Source of the DNA: a bacterium
GTDB taxonomy: Bacteria; Armatimonadota; Abditibacteriia; Abditibacteriales; Abditibacteriaceae
Direction: 5' to 3'
Assembly: GCA_004172935.1 (NCBI GenBank)
Contig: SDZD01000065.1
Location: 1-33,624 of the forward strand
DNA: 33,624 bases
A program made the translations under genes and the position numbers. Positions 8,421 to 17,125 of the stretch are shown here, piece by piece. Numbering within the stretch: position 1 is the first letter of the stretch; every line of letters starts with the position of its first letter. The notes beneath the pieces are model-generated. The model did no database searches. It saw only the letters and a program-made list of their open reading frames with translations, and was not told the origin of the DNA.

Positions 8421-11400
8421 TTAATTATCTTCGGGCTCAGGGATGACATGTACGATGGCAGTCACGGTATTTCCACATTCCACCTGCACGCTTTCTCCGG
8501 CACTATTTGCGGGGGTTACGTCAGGGAAGTACAACCAGACATCGTCGCCTGCAAAGGTGTCTTCTCCCTGTGTCCATGCAGGCTTGAACGGGCGGTTCGG
8601 CCAAGGCACATCTTGGTTGCCACGAATAGCTCGAAATCCAACGATGCTTCCTTGAGGCACTGTGATACCGCCTGTGGGAACGGGTAGCCAACCAGCACCA
8701 GAGCCATCTGTTCCTGGATTAAGGGTGTATTCGATGTAATCTACCTTTTGCAGGGCAGATACTGCCTGTACCACATCTAAGCGGCCTCCAGACTCTTTTT
8801 CAACGCTTAGCGACACAACGCCATTTAAGGAGGCCGAAGCTTGAGGTATCAGTTCAAGTCGTAGGTCTTTAGTTGCATTCACTGCAAGCTGGGCAGTAAG
8901 CCATCCTGTAGCACCCTTGGCATCCGTCGTAATATCAGCCCCGTTTACCAATGCATCACGCAAAGTTACGCTCCATCCAGCTGGTACAGCAGGCAACCGT
9001 ACTCTCATCTTTTGCAACGCATTCGTGGTGTTTTTGATTTGAACATCGAAGGCTTGGGACTGACCGGGAATGGTCTGTGTTGTAACACGCTGAGAACCAT
9101 CTTGCGAATAATCGCCAACTCCAATATAAGTCCCTTGTCCTCCCTCTTCAGGAGTGAGGCGTATCGATGCATCTGGTTGACCAGTAGGTGCAATCGCTGT
9201 GGTTGATGCTTCAACCGCATCAACGAGAGGCGTATCATCTGTAGCTTTGATCAGAACTGATTGCGTAGTTCCCACAGTCGTGCCCGTCACAACTGTGACC
9301 TCAACACGCACAACCAACTCCTGACCAGCATCCAAGTAGGTATTCCAGCCATTGGCCGAGGTGATCAGTGCTGTAATATCTTGGTCTTGTGCTCCTACGA
9401 AGAATTTGGTGTTTGTCCCAGCTCCTTGAGCCTTCAAATTAACTGTTTGGCCAGATGTACCATAGTTGCGTCGCACAGAAACCGAGTAAATTCCTGTCTC
9501 GCCCACTTCAACATTTCGCGAAGCCTTTTGCAAATAGGCGGTTTCGTTGATTCGATCCTCACCAACCCAAGAACCAGATGGGGCATTTTTGATGCGCGCA
9601 TCGATTGATCCCTGTGGCTTGGCAGATACTTCATCCGAGGCTTGGCTTTCTCCACCAATACCTGTAGCAACGATCTGGTAGAAGTAAGTGGTGCCGTTTT
9701 CCACTTGACTGTCGATGTACTGCTGGTTGGCGAACTCAACGTCTTGAGATCCGAACGTCTTGTAGGGCTGTCCGTACTGACCGGAATTCAACGAGCGGTA
9801 TAATTGGAATCCGGTTGTATTACCTGGTTTAGTCCAAGTCAGAGTGACTTTGTAGTTACCAATTGTAGCAGTGAGAGTGGGTTTAGATGGAGCATCCAAA
9901 GGCGTTGCCGAGATAGGAGTTGATTCTAAGCTCGGGATACCTGCAATAATGGCTTTGACGGTGTAGGAGTAGGTCTTCCCATTTATGAGGCCAGTATCAT
10001 TGAGCAAATTGGTGCTACTCGTCTTTGTCTCGACAGCGAGGTTGTCCTGGCGAGTGCGCTCAATTTCATAGGAAGTTGCACCCGGCACGCTATTCCATGT
10101 GAGATCAACTTTGGCATTCCCAGCAGTAGCGACAAGGTTCGTTGGCGTACCTGGAACATCTTCATCGAAGATGGTGATCGTTGCGCGCAGAGTTGTACCC
10201 GTCGCCAGACATGCGTTGGTAAAGCTGGTTAGATCGAGATGGAATGTCTCGTTGCCTTCAACGAGGGTATCGCCCTTGACCTGCACAGTTATGGTCTTTG
10301 AAGTATCGTTGGGTTGGAATATCAGCGTCCCCGATGCCTGGACATAATCTGTACCTTGGACTGCGCTACCATTAACCGTGGTGTAAGCCACAGTCACAAT
10401 TTGGCTGGAAGGTGCGGACAAAGTCACAGTAAACACAACGTCGGTAGTGCCACTGTTGCCCTCAGGAACGCTCACGTTCAAACCAACATTGTTGGGGCCA
10501 CTCATCGATACTACTGGGGTATTCGATGTCGTTGCAGTGATTGTCGCAGCGTCACTCGTTCCAGTGATGTGGTAAGCCACTACCTCGTAGGAATAGCTGG
10601 TATTCGCCGTGAGATTTGTGGCACTGTACTGGTAGGGAGCCTGATTAACAGTTGCCTTCAACTGCTTGTTAGTCCCTTCCACAAGATAGACCTTGTAACC
10701 GGCAGCACCAGTCACTGTGTTCCAAGACAGGGTCAATCCTGTTTGAGTTACGTTATTGACCGTAAGGCCACTGGGAACTGCCAGAGATGTCGAAGAGGTT
10801 TTGGCTTCCACGCCTTCGCCCTGCGCATTGAACGCTGTGAGCTTATACCAGTACAACGTCCCATTGTCCGCTGTAGAATCGGTATAGGAAGTGGATGTAT
10901 TGGCGACATTGAGATTAAGGTCGCTATAGGAACCATTCTCCGCAGTGGCGCGACGAATCGCGTATTTGGTGATCCCTGTCATGCCATCCCAAGACAACTG
11001 GATTTGGCCTGTTTTACCTTCTGCTTTAAAGTTGGAAGGGGCCAGAGGAGTTGGCGGCAACGTGGGGGTAACCGTTACCTCATTGGAGGCGGCTTCTCCG
11101 CTGTAGTTGAAGCACACTACCTGATAGGTGTAGGTCGTGCCATTGGCAGCGGTTGTATCGGTGTAGCTTTGCCCAGAATTGGGAGAAAGAACCGTGTAAG
11201 CTCCGGTTCCTGTCCGTCGCTGAACCTTCGTGCCTGCCCCAGTGTTGTTCCATGAGAGTTGGACCTGAGCATTACCTGCAGTGGCAGATAAGACAGGAGA
11301 ATCCAGAGGAGTTGCATCGACAAAGCTGCTGGGCGCACTGTTACCCCCCGGGTTAGTCGCCACAATACGGTAATAGTAAGAGGTGTTGTTAGTCGGGGTG

Positions 11401-13346
11401 GTGTCGGTATAGGTAACTGAAGTGTTGCCGTTGGTTGTACCGACATTCACGAAGGTTTCCGCCGAGTTAGGAATATAGGCCAGACCACGCTGAATGATAT
11501 AGCCTGTGGCTGCCGTAGCAGGGTTCCACGATAGGGCAACTTGAGAATCTCCAGCCACGCGCGTCAGACCACTGGGCACACTCGGCACGATGGGAACAGC
11601 ACTCACGGGTGCGCTGGCATCGCTTTGTGTGGGAGGGGTAGCTTTGGAAACGCTCACTGCATAGTAATAAGTCGTCCCGTTTGTTACTGGAGTATCCACA
11701 TAGGAATTAGTTGTACGCGTCGTAAGTGGTGACAACGAGGTCGAGCTTGTACCACGCAGTAACTGATATTGGTTCGCACCAGAAACCGATGTCCATGATA
11801 GGCTGATTTGACCAGGTCCTGCGGTTGCTGAAAGGTTGGTCGGAGGGAGCTGAGGAACGATGGTGATGAGGTTGGAATCAATGGTCTCACCCGAAGAGTT
11901 GACACTACGAACCGTATAAACGTAGGTACTACCACCTGTAAGTCCTGTATCGCTATAAATGGTTGAGTTTGTAGTGGTTAAGGGCGTATTGTAGTCGAAG
12001 CTACCTCCGCTAGGGCGACGGAACAGTTTGTAACTGGTGGCTGTTGGCACCTCAGTCCAACTCAAAGACACTTGGGTTGTGCTAACAGAGTTAGTGCTCA
12101 GCGTCGATGCGGCGCGCGGGGTCACGCTCAACTCAGCAGTATTGGAACTGGAGCCACTGGTGTTGGTAGCCCTCATCACGAAGTAGTATTTGGTGTCGTT
12201 AATTAAGTTGAGGGCACTGGCAACACTGGTAGTTGAGTTAGTAGTGGCGACTGGGGTATCGTAATCATACGATTCGCCATCAACCCGCTTGTATACCTTG
12301 TAGTTGTTGGCTCCAGAGACACCTGTCCAAGTGAAATTGGCGCGGGATGTGGTCCACTTGGCTGCGAAATTCGAGGGAGCGGAGACTGGAGAAACGCTTA
12401 CGCTGTTCGAATCGATGGTTTCGCCCGTGACATTGAGAGCACGCACCACATAAACGTAGGTCGTACCCGTTGAAAGAGGAGTATCGGTGTAGGAGGTCGA
12501 GGAGGTCGTGGTCAAAGGGGTGTTGTAGTCGAAGGAACCACCAGAGACACGGCGAAACACCTCATAGCTGGTTGCACTCGCCACGGCCGGCCAAGACACG
12601 TTGCCCTGCGTGCCACTCCAGGTCGCAGTGATAACGGGAGCCGCGAGCGGCTTCACAGATTTTTGGTTGGAGTTGCTGCTATCGCTGTCAACATTGGTGC
12701 CACGCACGATATAGCCGTAGGTGGTGCCGTTAGTCAAACCAGTGTTGATGTAAGCGGTGGTGGTATTGCCGTTGACAGTGGCGACAGGAGTGGTGAAATC
12801 GAAAGGAACTCCTGATGTGTTACGGAATATTTTGTAACCGGTGGCCCCTGCAGCGGCATCCCAGTCCAAAATTGCTCTACCCGAAGACCATGTCGCATTG
12901 AGGTTAGTTGGGGCATCTACGGGAGTGACGCTAATTTGCGTCGAGTTCACGCTTTCGCCAATGCTGTTGATAGCACGCACAACGAGGAAGTAGCGTGTCC
13001 CAATGGTCTGCCCAAGTGTGTAACTGGCTGTTGTGGTAACAGTTTTGGTGTAGGCACTGGTGTAGTTGCCACTCACCGTACTGCGCAGGATTTTGTAGCT
13101 GGTAGCACCGGGCACTGCATCCCACGATACATTGATTTGACCTGGCACCCAGGTCGCCACGAAGTTGGAAGGAGCCGAGGGAGGAGCGCTTTGCGCCTGC
13201 ACGAACCACGGCAAGAGAAGTAAAAACATCGCGCACAGAGCCAAACAAAAGCGCAAGGCTACAGCACCGCTACGACGCGATTGTTGCCAAAAATGAGCAA
13301 CTACAGGCACAGGGAGACGCGTAGACGAAAGAAAACGAAACTTCAT
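8421..13346 (-). CDS. Large exported protein with 12 FN3 repeats and a Calx-beta domain
   Basis: 1641 residues. A long N-terminus with a hydrophobic core (LRFCLALCAMFLLLLPWFVQ) and AQS is a Sec signal with an extended n-region. Then come ten fibronectin type III modules of about 85-95 residues, each with the pattern LSWxxVxGATxYxxxR ... TDTxLxxGTTYYYxVRAxNxxGES. A Calx-beta module follows (VSVPEGNSGTTDVVFTVTLS ... GTDYVQASGTLIF ... GDTLVEGNETFHL), then two more FN3 modules. The last 400 residues hold two related modules beginning IDARIKNAPSGSWVGED and PDASIRLTPEEGGQ, each ending in a valine-rich strand before TTAIAP, and a unique C-terminus. FN3 arrays space binding modules outside the cell; adhesion or polymer binding is likely but unproven. 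It leads a four-gene operon. Confidence 0.9.
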   Translation of the reverse strand: MKFRFLSSTRLPVPVVAHFWQQSRRSGAVALRFCLALCAMFLLLLPWFVQAQSAPPSAPSNFVATWVPGQINVSWDAVPGATSYKILRSTVSGNYTSAYTKTVTTTASYTLGQTIGTRYFLVVRAINSIGESVNSTQISVTPVDAPTNLNATWSSGRAILDWDAAAGATGYKIFRNTSGVPFDFTTPVATVNGNTTTAYINTGLTNGTTYGYIVRGTNVDSDSSNSNQKSVKPLAAPVITATWSGTQGNVSWPAVASATSYEVFRRVSGGSFDYNTPLTTTSSTSYTDTPLSTGTTYVYVVRALNVTGETIDSNSVSVSPVSAPSNFAAKWTTSRANFTWTGVSGANNYKVYKRVDGESYDYDTPVATTNSTTSVASALNLINDTKYYFVMRATNTSGSSSNTAELSVTPRAASTLSTNSVSTTQVSLSWTEVPTATSYKLFRRPSGGSFDYNTPLTTTNSTIYSDTGLTGGSTYVYTVRSVNSSGETIDSNLITIVPQLPPTNLSATAGPGQISLSWTSVSGANQYQLLRGTSSTSLSPLTTRTTNSYVDTPVTNGTTYYYAVSVSKATPPTQSDASAPVSAVPIVPSVPSGLTRVAGDSQVALSWNPATAATGYIIQRGLAYIPNSAETFVNVGTTNGNTSVTYTDTTPTNNTSYYYRIVATNPGGNSAPSSFVDATPLDSPVLSATAGNAQVQLSWNNTGAGTKVQRRTGTGAYTVLSPNSGQSYTDTTAANGTTYTYQVVCFNYSGEAASNEVTVTPTLPPTPLAPSNFKAEGKTGQIQLSWDGMTGITKYAIRRATAENGSYSDLNLNVANTSTSYTDSTADNGTLYWYKLTAFNAQGEGVEAKTSSTSLAVPSGLTVNNVTQTGLTLSWNTVTGAAGYKVYLVEGTNKQLKATVNQAPYQYSATNLTANTSYSYEVVAYHITGTSDAATITATTSNTPVVSMSGPNNVGLNVSVPEGNSGTTDVVFTVTLSAPSSQIVTVAYTTVNGSAVQGTDYVQASGTLIFQPNDTSKTITVQVKGDTLVEGNETFHLDLTSFTNACLATGTTLRATITIFDEDVPGTPTNLVATAGNAKVDLTWNSVPGATSYEIERTRQDNLAVETKTSSTNLLNDTGLINGKTYSYTVKAIIAGIPSLESTPISATPLDAPSKPTLTATIGNYKVTLTWTKPGNTTGFQLYRSLNSGQYGQPYKTFGSQDVEFANQQYIDSQVENGTTYFYQIVATGIGGESQASDEVSAKPQGSIDARIKNAPSGSWVGEDRINETAYLQKASRNVEVGETGIYSVSVRRNYGTSGQTVNLKAQGAGTNTKFFVGAQDQDITALITSANGWNTYLDAGQELVVRVEVTVVTGTTVGTTQSVLIKATDDTPLVDAVEASTTAIAPTGQPDASIRLTPEEGGQGTYIGVGDYSQDGSQRVTTQTIPGQSQAFDVQIKNTTNALQKMRVRLPAVPAGWSVTLRDALVNGADITTDAKGATGWLTAQLAVNATKDLRLELIPQASASLNGVVSLSVEKESGGRLDVVQAVSALQKVDYIEYTLNPGTDGSGAGWLPVPTGGITVPQGSIVGFRAIRGNQDVPWPNRPFKPAWTQGEDTFAGDDVWLYFPDVTPANSAGESVQVECGNTVTAIVHVIPEPEDN

Positions 13347-13842
13347 AGAAACAATTGGGAGTGAAAAAGGCGAACGTAGACGCGAGCAGGTAAAACAGCC
13401 AGAACTGTTACAACCGCAAAAGAGCGAACGTTATGAATGAACTATTAAAGAGCTAAGTGTTTATGCGAGAGGCAGAAGTCGGGAAATTATGTGAGAGGCA
13501 AAAGTTGGGAAGACAGATGGATACAGGTGGTGGGCAACATAGAAATCGAGGACGATGCTAGAAGAGGTGAGACGTTTATTAGAAAACCCATAGAATGATA
13601 GCCGAATCGTGGAGGTTCCTCAAGGTGTTTTTAGCTTAAATATCTCTCAATAATTAAAAGGGCAATAATTCTCTGTGTACCATCCTTGTGACTATGCAGA
13701 CTCAACCACATTCATCATATTGAGATAGTAGTGGGACTACATATGCTCTGCTTGCCCCAAAAACTGCGCGAGGACGAAGAAAGAAAGGAAATAGTCTTCG
13801 CCGCTCGTGTCTACCCATTATGTAAAGTCAAAGTTGGAGGAA
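13347..13842. other. Intergenic region upstream of the FN3 operon
   Basis: About 500 bases with no credible gene on either strand. It should contain the promoter of the FN3 operon (minus strand) and the 3' end of the helicase transcript. The only clear structure is a two-copy 26-bp repeat at 13462-13513. No strong terminator hairpin is seen downstream of the helicase gene. Confidence 0.5.
13462..13513. repeat. Two-copy 26-bp tandem repeat
   Basis: Copies at 13462-13487 and 13488-13513 share the pattern TATGyGAGAGGCArAAGTyG followed by GGAA, with 21 of 26 positions identical. Its position about 115-165 bp upstream of the FN3 start suggests a regulator-binding site (inference). Confidence 0.55.
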
Positions 13843-15099
13843 TTACACTTGTGGATATACGCCCCACTCACCTTTGCTCTTAAATCGCTGGAGTGCCCCA
13901 TTAAATGACAGCTCAATCTGGACTCCTGCAGCCCCGTGACGGTTCTTCGCGATGACGACCTTCACCTCACGCTCACCATTGGCATCAGTCTCTTTAGCCG
14001 CCTGTAAATCAAAGACGATCTCCGCTCCGTATTCGATGCTACGACTACCTGCCCCTGAGTTCACTCCGCCCCCACCCGCAATGGCCGCCCTACTCTGCTC
14101 ACAAACCACAAGAGCCGGGCATTCAAGCCCATGACAGAGCCGTTGAAGAGCAAGCAGATTCTGATTAAGCGCCTCGTACTCACTTATTCCCGTATTGCCT
14201 CCACGAGTCCATGTATGAAGCGAATCAACGATTAAGAGCAGCGTCTTAGCATTGCCTTTCACAGCCTGGGCACACTCGCGCAGAAACTGCGGGTTAGCAA
14301 ACGCTGTCGTGGAATCAACAAAAGCCAACTGGGGCATCTGCTTGGCCGTGCTTTTGGCAATGGCTTCGATGTCACTCGCCGTCATCTCGCCCGATTTAAG
14401 CCGGCCCAAAAAGGTGTCGCTTACTCTGGCCATCTGGCGACGAAACAACTCGGCAGGAGCCATCTCTGTCGTGACATACAACGCCGGAAAACCACAGCTG
14501 GCCGCAATCTGCATCGCAAAGGCGGTCTTGCCCGCTCCTGTGTTCCCTAGCACCATACAAGGCCCAATTTGAGGCAAAGTACCGCCAATGGCACGGTCGA
14601 GTTCTTTGAAGCCAGTTATGGGCGCTCGTAATTCACCGGACTGGCGCGCTTGGTTGGCAGCTTTGGCTTCGGCCACGACATCGCCGATAATATCGCTGGT
14701 GCGAAATAAACGCGGCTCGGATCTACTCTTAGGAGAAAGACGCTCGATTTCGGCCAACAGCGCATCCACATCTTTATTGGTCTCGATGTAGGTAGCAGGT
14801 GGACTCACATAGCACTCGACTAAAACGTCCAGCGCATGGCTGTACATCAGGTGTTCATCGGCATTGGGAGTCGCCTCTTGAAGCCTTTCCAGTTCATCAG
14901 CGATATGTCTGAGGGTGAAGTCGATTTCCGCTTTATAGAAACCACGCGCTGTTTCGAAGATGGTGCGCTCCGCTAGATCGGAAAATGCGTCCCGTTCGAC
15001 CCGCAAAAGCACAACCCGTGTGGTGGCATGGTGCAGAGCGATGTGGAGGAGGGAGCGAGCGGCCTCGTTGATCGAAGAAGCGCGAGCGGTGTTGTTCAC
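13843..15099 (-). CDS. DnaB-like replicative helicase
   Basis: 418-residue RecA-fold ATPase of the DnaB family, which unwinds DNA at the replication fork as a hexamer. The N-terminal 110 residues are helical, like the DnaB N-domain that contacts primase. The linker (ELRAPITGFKELDRAIGGTL) is followed by Walker A GNTGAGKT (185-192), the DnaB-type catalytic Glu in YVTTEM (212) and Walker B LLLIVDS (Asp 292). NRHGAAGVQIELSF near the end is the usual DnaB C-terminal motif (KNRxGxxG). It is somewhat shorter than chromosomal DnaB (about 450-470). Start is GTG at 15099. It lies just beyond the iterons and the putative initiator gene, so it probably serves this replicon. Confidence 0.88.
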   Translation of the reverse strand: MNNTARASSINEAARSLLHIALHHATTRVVLLRVERDAFSDLAERTIFETARGFYKAEIDFTLRHIADELERLQEATPNADEHLMYSHALDVLVECYVSPPATYIETNKDVDALLAEIERLSPKSRSEPRLFRTSDIIGDVVAEAKAANQARQSGELRAPITGFKELDRAIGGTLPQIGPCMVLGNTGAGKTAFAMQIAASCGFPALYVTTEMAPAELFRRQMARVSDTFLGRLKSGEMTASDIEAIAKSTAKQMPQLAFVDSTTAFANPQFLRECAQAVKGNAKTLLLIVDSLHTWTRGGNTGISEYEALNQNLLALQRLCHGLECPALVVCEQSRAAIAGGGGVNSGAGSRSIEYGAEIVFDLQAAKETDANGEREVKVVIAKNRHGAAGVQIELSFNGALQRFKSKGEWGVYPQV

Positions 15100-15125
15100 G
15101 ACGTTCAGTCTTTAAAAGAGGCGGC

Positions 15126-15143
15126 TTTTCGCAAAGGCGAAAA
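15126..15143. repeat. Hairpin beside the iterons
   Basis: Perfect stem TTTTCGC (15126-15132) and GCGAAAA (15137-15143) with loop AAAG. It is followed at 15151-15174 by four hexamers (TTTGTA, TTTGTA, CTTGTA, CTTGGT). Both lie between the helicase start and the iterons, so either could be part of the origin or the helicase leader. Confidence 0.55.
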
Positions 15144-15190
15144 TAACGCCTTTGTATTTGTACTTGTACTTGGTAGGTATTTTAAGCGTG

Positions 15191-15393
15191 AACTCCAAGA
15201 GTTTTGAGTCGAACTCCAAGACATTTGAGTTCAACTCCAAGAGTTTTGAGTCGAACTCCAAGACATTTGAGTCCGAATTTAGACGCATAAATCCCAACTC
15301 CAAGAGTTTTGAGTCCAAATGTTACTTTTGGAACACTCGCCATACAAATCAAGCGTGAATGGGCATTCTTGCCAACTCAAAACTCTTGGAGTT
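15191..15393. repeat. Iteron array, probable plasmid replication origin
   Basis: The core AACTCCAAGAGTTTTGAGT or its variant AACTCCAAGACATTTGAGT starts at 15191, 15212, 15233 and 15254, an exact 21-bp period with the two variants alternating. The next slot (15275-15295) is unrelated, and the core returns in register at 15296. A sixth copy in inverted orientation occupies 15375-15393, 7 bp from the stop of the initiator gene. Spacing of two helical turns puts all direct copies on one DNA face, the hallmark of initiator-binding iterons. The array sits between the initiator gene and the DnaB-like gene. Reading frames with 7-residue repeats across it follow from the 21-bp period. Confidence 0.85.
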
Positions 15394-15400
15394 TTGTGCC

Positions 15401-16579
15401 TTACTTCTTGTTACGCCGCTTTTTTACAGGTGGTGTAGGTACAGGTAAAGCTGCCGCTCTATGCTTCATAGACTCGGTTAACAATGGCCCTGGAGTCAAA
15501 TCAACTAACTGGTCTAACCAACCTTCTGCCCACCCTTGGCGTGGCAATGTGGCGCGCATGGCTTCGGGAGAAATTGTTGCTTCTCCACTAGGAGCGATAA
15601 AACCGCAATCCGATAAAAGCTGGAGCGCTCCGCACCAATACTTGAACACGTAGCGAGGATTTGGTGATCCCAGCACTTCCATTACCGATCCGGTTTTGGG
15701 TGGGTAGCGCTCCAACAGTTCGCGCCTGTTGGGCTTAATAGAGCCGTCCAGCGATTCGCGCGGGAGCCGTCGCCAGAATGAGGCCAATGCCAGTCCAATG
15801 ACACGTGCCCACGCCCCCGAAGGTTTGTTGCCTGGTATAGCACCGAGGAGTTCTCCCATAGGCAAATACTGCGCGGTTTGAGGTTGGGTTAGTAGGCTAG
15901 TCCACTCGCGCGAAATTACAAGGTCTACAGCCACTGGGATATCAGGTTCAGGGAACAACGACTTCTGAGTGGGCATCTCAGTCGAGTGGATACGCCACAG
16001 AGCAGAGCGAATTTCAGTCGGTATGATTTGCCCTGTATGACGGTCTTTGTATTTGCCGCGCCGTGTCCCAATCACTTGGGCGCGTTCGGCAAAGCGAATG
16101 AATTGGAAAAGTCGTTTGTGCATTTCGCGCCTTTCTGCGGTTGTGCGCGGGTCCCAGCCTATTTTGGAGATAACATCGTCGAACTCGATTTTCCCACCCG
16201 CAAACTCGCGCGTAGCCAGTGGTGAAGGAGGGGCCAGAACGCGCGATATATACAGGAAAGCGAGGGCGCTATCGGCATCTTGAGCATCGGTCAGGTTTTC
16301 GAGGAATTCGGTCTGTGCCCCTGCCATCTGCTCGGCATCGGTGAGGTCGAGACGAACGTAGTGGCTGGCCCCCTGTATCTGATGAACACGTGCGGGTTCC
16401 ATCGGCAGGTTCTGATAGTGGCGGGCATGTTTACCATCGGCTGCAGCACGCTCCAACGCATCCATTTCAGGGCTGGTGTGGATGAAGAAGTCGGGGGCGC
16501 TCAGAGCTGGCACACGAGAAGTAGCTTCTGGGGGAAGTGGGGCGCCGGATTCTTCGATGTCTTCGTTGCTCATGGTCAT
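15401..16579 (-). CDS. Putative plasmid replication initiator
   Basis: 392-residue protein I do not recognise to a named family. It has a disordered acidic N-terminus, a central helical part (FDDVISKIGWDPRTTAERRE ... FQFIRFAERAQVIGTRRGKY) that could be a winged-helix DNA-binding domain, a second helical part (WARVIGLALASFWRRLPRES) and a basic tail (PPVKKRRNKK). The role rests on position: its stop is 7 bp from an inverted iteron, the direct iterons follow, a DnaB-like gene is next, and parA plus its partner are upstream in the same direction. AAGGAGA precedes two ATGs; the one at 16573 has the better spacing (9 nt) and the one at 16579 (3 nt) is the longer choice given here. A TAGGGGAGTG box lies upstream at 16623-16632. 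Confidence 0.65.
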   Translation of the reverse strand: MTMSNEDIEESGAPLPPEATSRVPALSAPDFFIHTSPEMDALERAAADGKHARHYQNLPMEPARVHQIQGASHYVRLDLTDAEQMAGAQTEFLENLTDAQDADSALAFLYISRVLAPPSPLATREFAGGKIEFDDVISKIGWDPRTTAERREMHKRLFQFIRFAERAQVIGTRRGKYKDRHTGQIIPTEIRSALWRIHSTEMPTQKSLFPEPDIPVAVDLVISREWTSLLTQPQTAQYLPMGELLGAIPGNKPSGAWARVIGLALASFWRRLPRESLDGSIKPNRRELLERYPPKTGSVMEVLGSPNPRYVFKYWCGALQLLSDCGFIAPSGEATISPEAMRATLPRQGWAEGWLDQLVDLTPGPLLTESMKHRAAALPVPTPPVKKRRNKK

Positions 16580-16622
16580 TGTCTCCTTGGCAATTGTGTC
16601 TTTTTTGAGGAGGGTATTCAGA

Positions 16623-16632
16623 CACTCCCCTA
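16623..16632 (-). repeat. TAGGGGAGTG box upstream of the initiator gene
   Basis: On the minus strand this reads TAGGGGAGTG, 44 bp upstream of the initiator start. The same decamer occurs on the plus strand at 18884-18893 and 19091-19100, and a near copy (TAGGGGAGAG) at 17970-17979. All four lie within 2.5 kb in the maintenance region and three are in non-coding DNA near gene starts. Confidence 0.5.
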
Positions 16633-16648
16633 CCCTCGCAGATAGTTT

Positions 16649-17125
16649 TTAGTCGTTGGGTTCGCCAAAACGGGCATTGAGCGCTTCTGTGATAGCAGCA
16701 GTCAAAGATGTGCCCTCTTTTTTGGCGCTAATTAGCCAGTGGATGCGGTGGCTTCTGGGCACACGCACTGTAAGAGCAGCGGTTTCGATACTTTCCACTT
16801 CATCATCGTCAGCGCTTTTCTCCAAAGGTGTATTTCGTACAGCTTTACTGCTTGCAGTATTTACAGCTTTATTGCTTGCTGTATTTGGCTTCGACTGTTG
16901 AGGTATCTCAATCGATGGGGTCTGTAATCGTTGACGAGTTGACGTAGATGCGGATGGCTTAGGCGCTCTCGCTCTGGTGGCCTTGGCTTTAGGCGCAATG
17001 GGTTTAGCTTGAACGTCCTCAGCCTGTTCATCTTCTGCTGAGTCGGGGTTAGCTAAAGCAGCATCGCTTTCAGATTGTTTGTTGCGCTCGTCAACGGCGT
17101 CACGAATAGCATCTCTAAGGCTCAT
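16649..17125 (-). CDS. Ribbon-helix-helix partition partner of ParA (ParB/ParG-like)
   Basis: 158 residues. The first 110 are low complexity: acidic, then Lys/Arg/Ala/Pro-rich (KPIAPKAKATRARAPKPSAS). The last 45 (ALTVRVPRSHRIHWLISAKK, then GTSLTAAITEALNARF) fit a ribbon-helix-helix domain: one beta strand and two helices, with TVRV as the DNA-contacting strand. Its ATG overlaps the parA stop by 4 bp, the layout of type Ib partition operons, where the second gene encodes the centromere-binding protein. Residues 81-96 are two copies of NTAS(N/S)KAV, encoded by a 24-bp DNA repeat that resembles the sites upstream of parA. The N-terminal tail may stimulate the ParA ATPase, as in ParG (inference). 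Confidence 0.7.
   Translation of the reverse strand: MSLRDAIRDAVDERNKQSESDAALANPDSAEDEQAEDVQAKPIAPKAKATRARAPKPSASTSTRQRLQTPSIEIPQQSKPNTASNKAVNTASSKAVRNTPLEKSADDDEVESIETAALTVRVPRSHRIHWLISAKKEGTSLTAAITEALNARFGEPND
16838..16885. repeat. Two 24-bp palindrome-bearing repeats inside the parB-like gene
   Basis: Two 24-bp units start with TACAGCTTTAcTGC (16838) and TACAGCTTTAtTGC (16862). The block contains the palindrome TACTGC-tt-GCAGTA (16846-16859) and the wider inverted pair TACAGC (16862-16867) and GCTGTA (16878-16883). The 14-mer TACAGCTTTACTGC also occurs on the minus strand upstream of parA (17805-17818 region). Confidence 0.65.

Noticed and set aside
10314..11255. A 313-codon plus-strand frame inside the FN3 gene
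   Set aside because: It lies antisense to clear FN3 modules and has no family features; its Cys/His/Arg-rich composition is typical of a shadow frame.
15112..15358. Heptad-repeat proteins (DSKLLEF on minus, ESNSKTF on plus) spanning the iterons
   Set aside because: The 7-residue periodicity is the translation of a 21-bp DNA repeat, appears on both strands and lacks ribosome sites; iterons explain it.
15191..15393. CRISPR array interpretation of the 21-bp repeats
   Set aside because: The repeats are contiguous with no spacers, there are no cas genes, and they sit next to replication genes.
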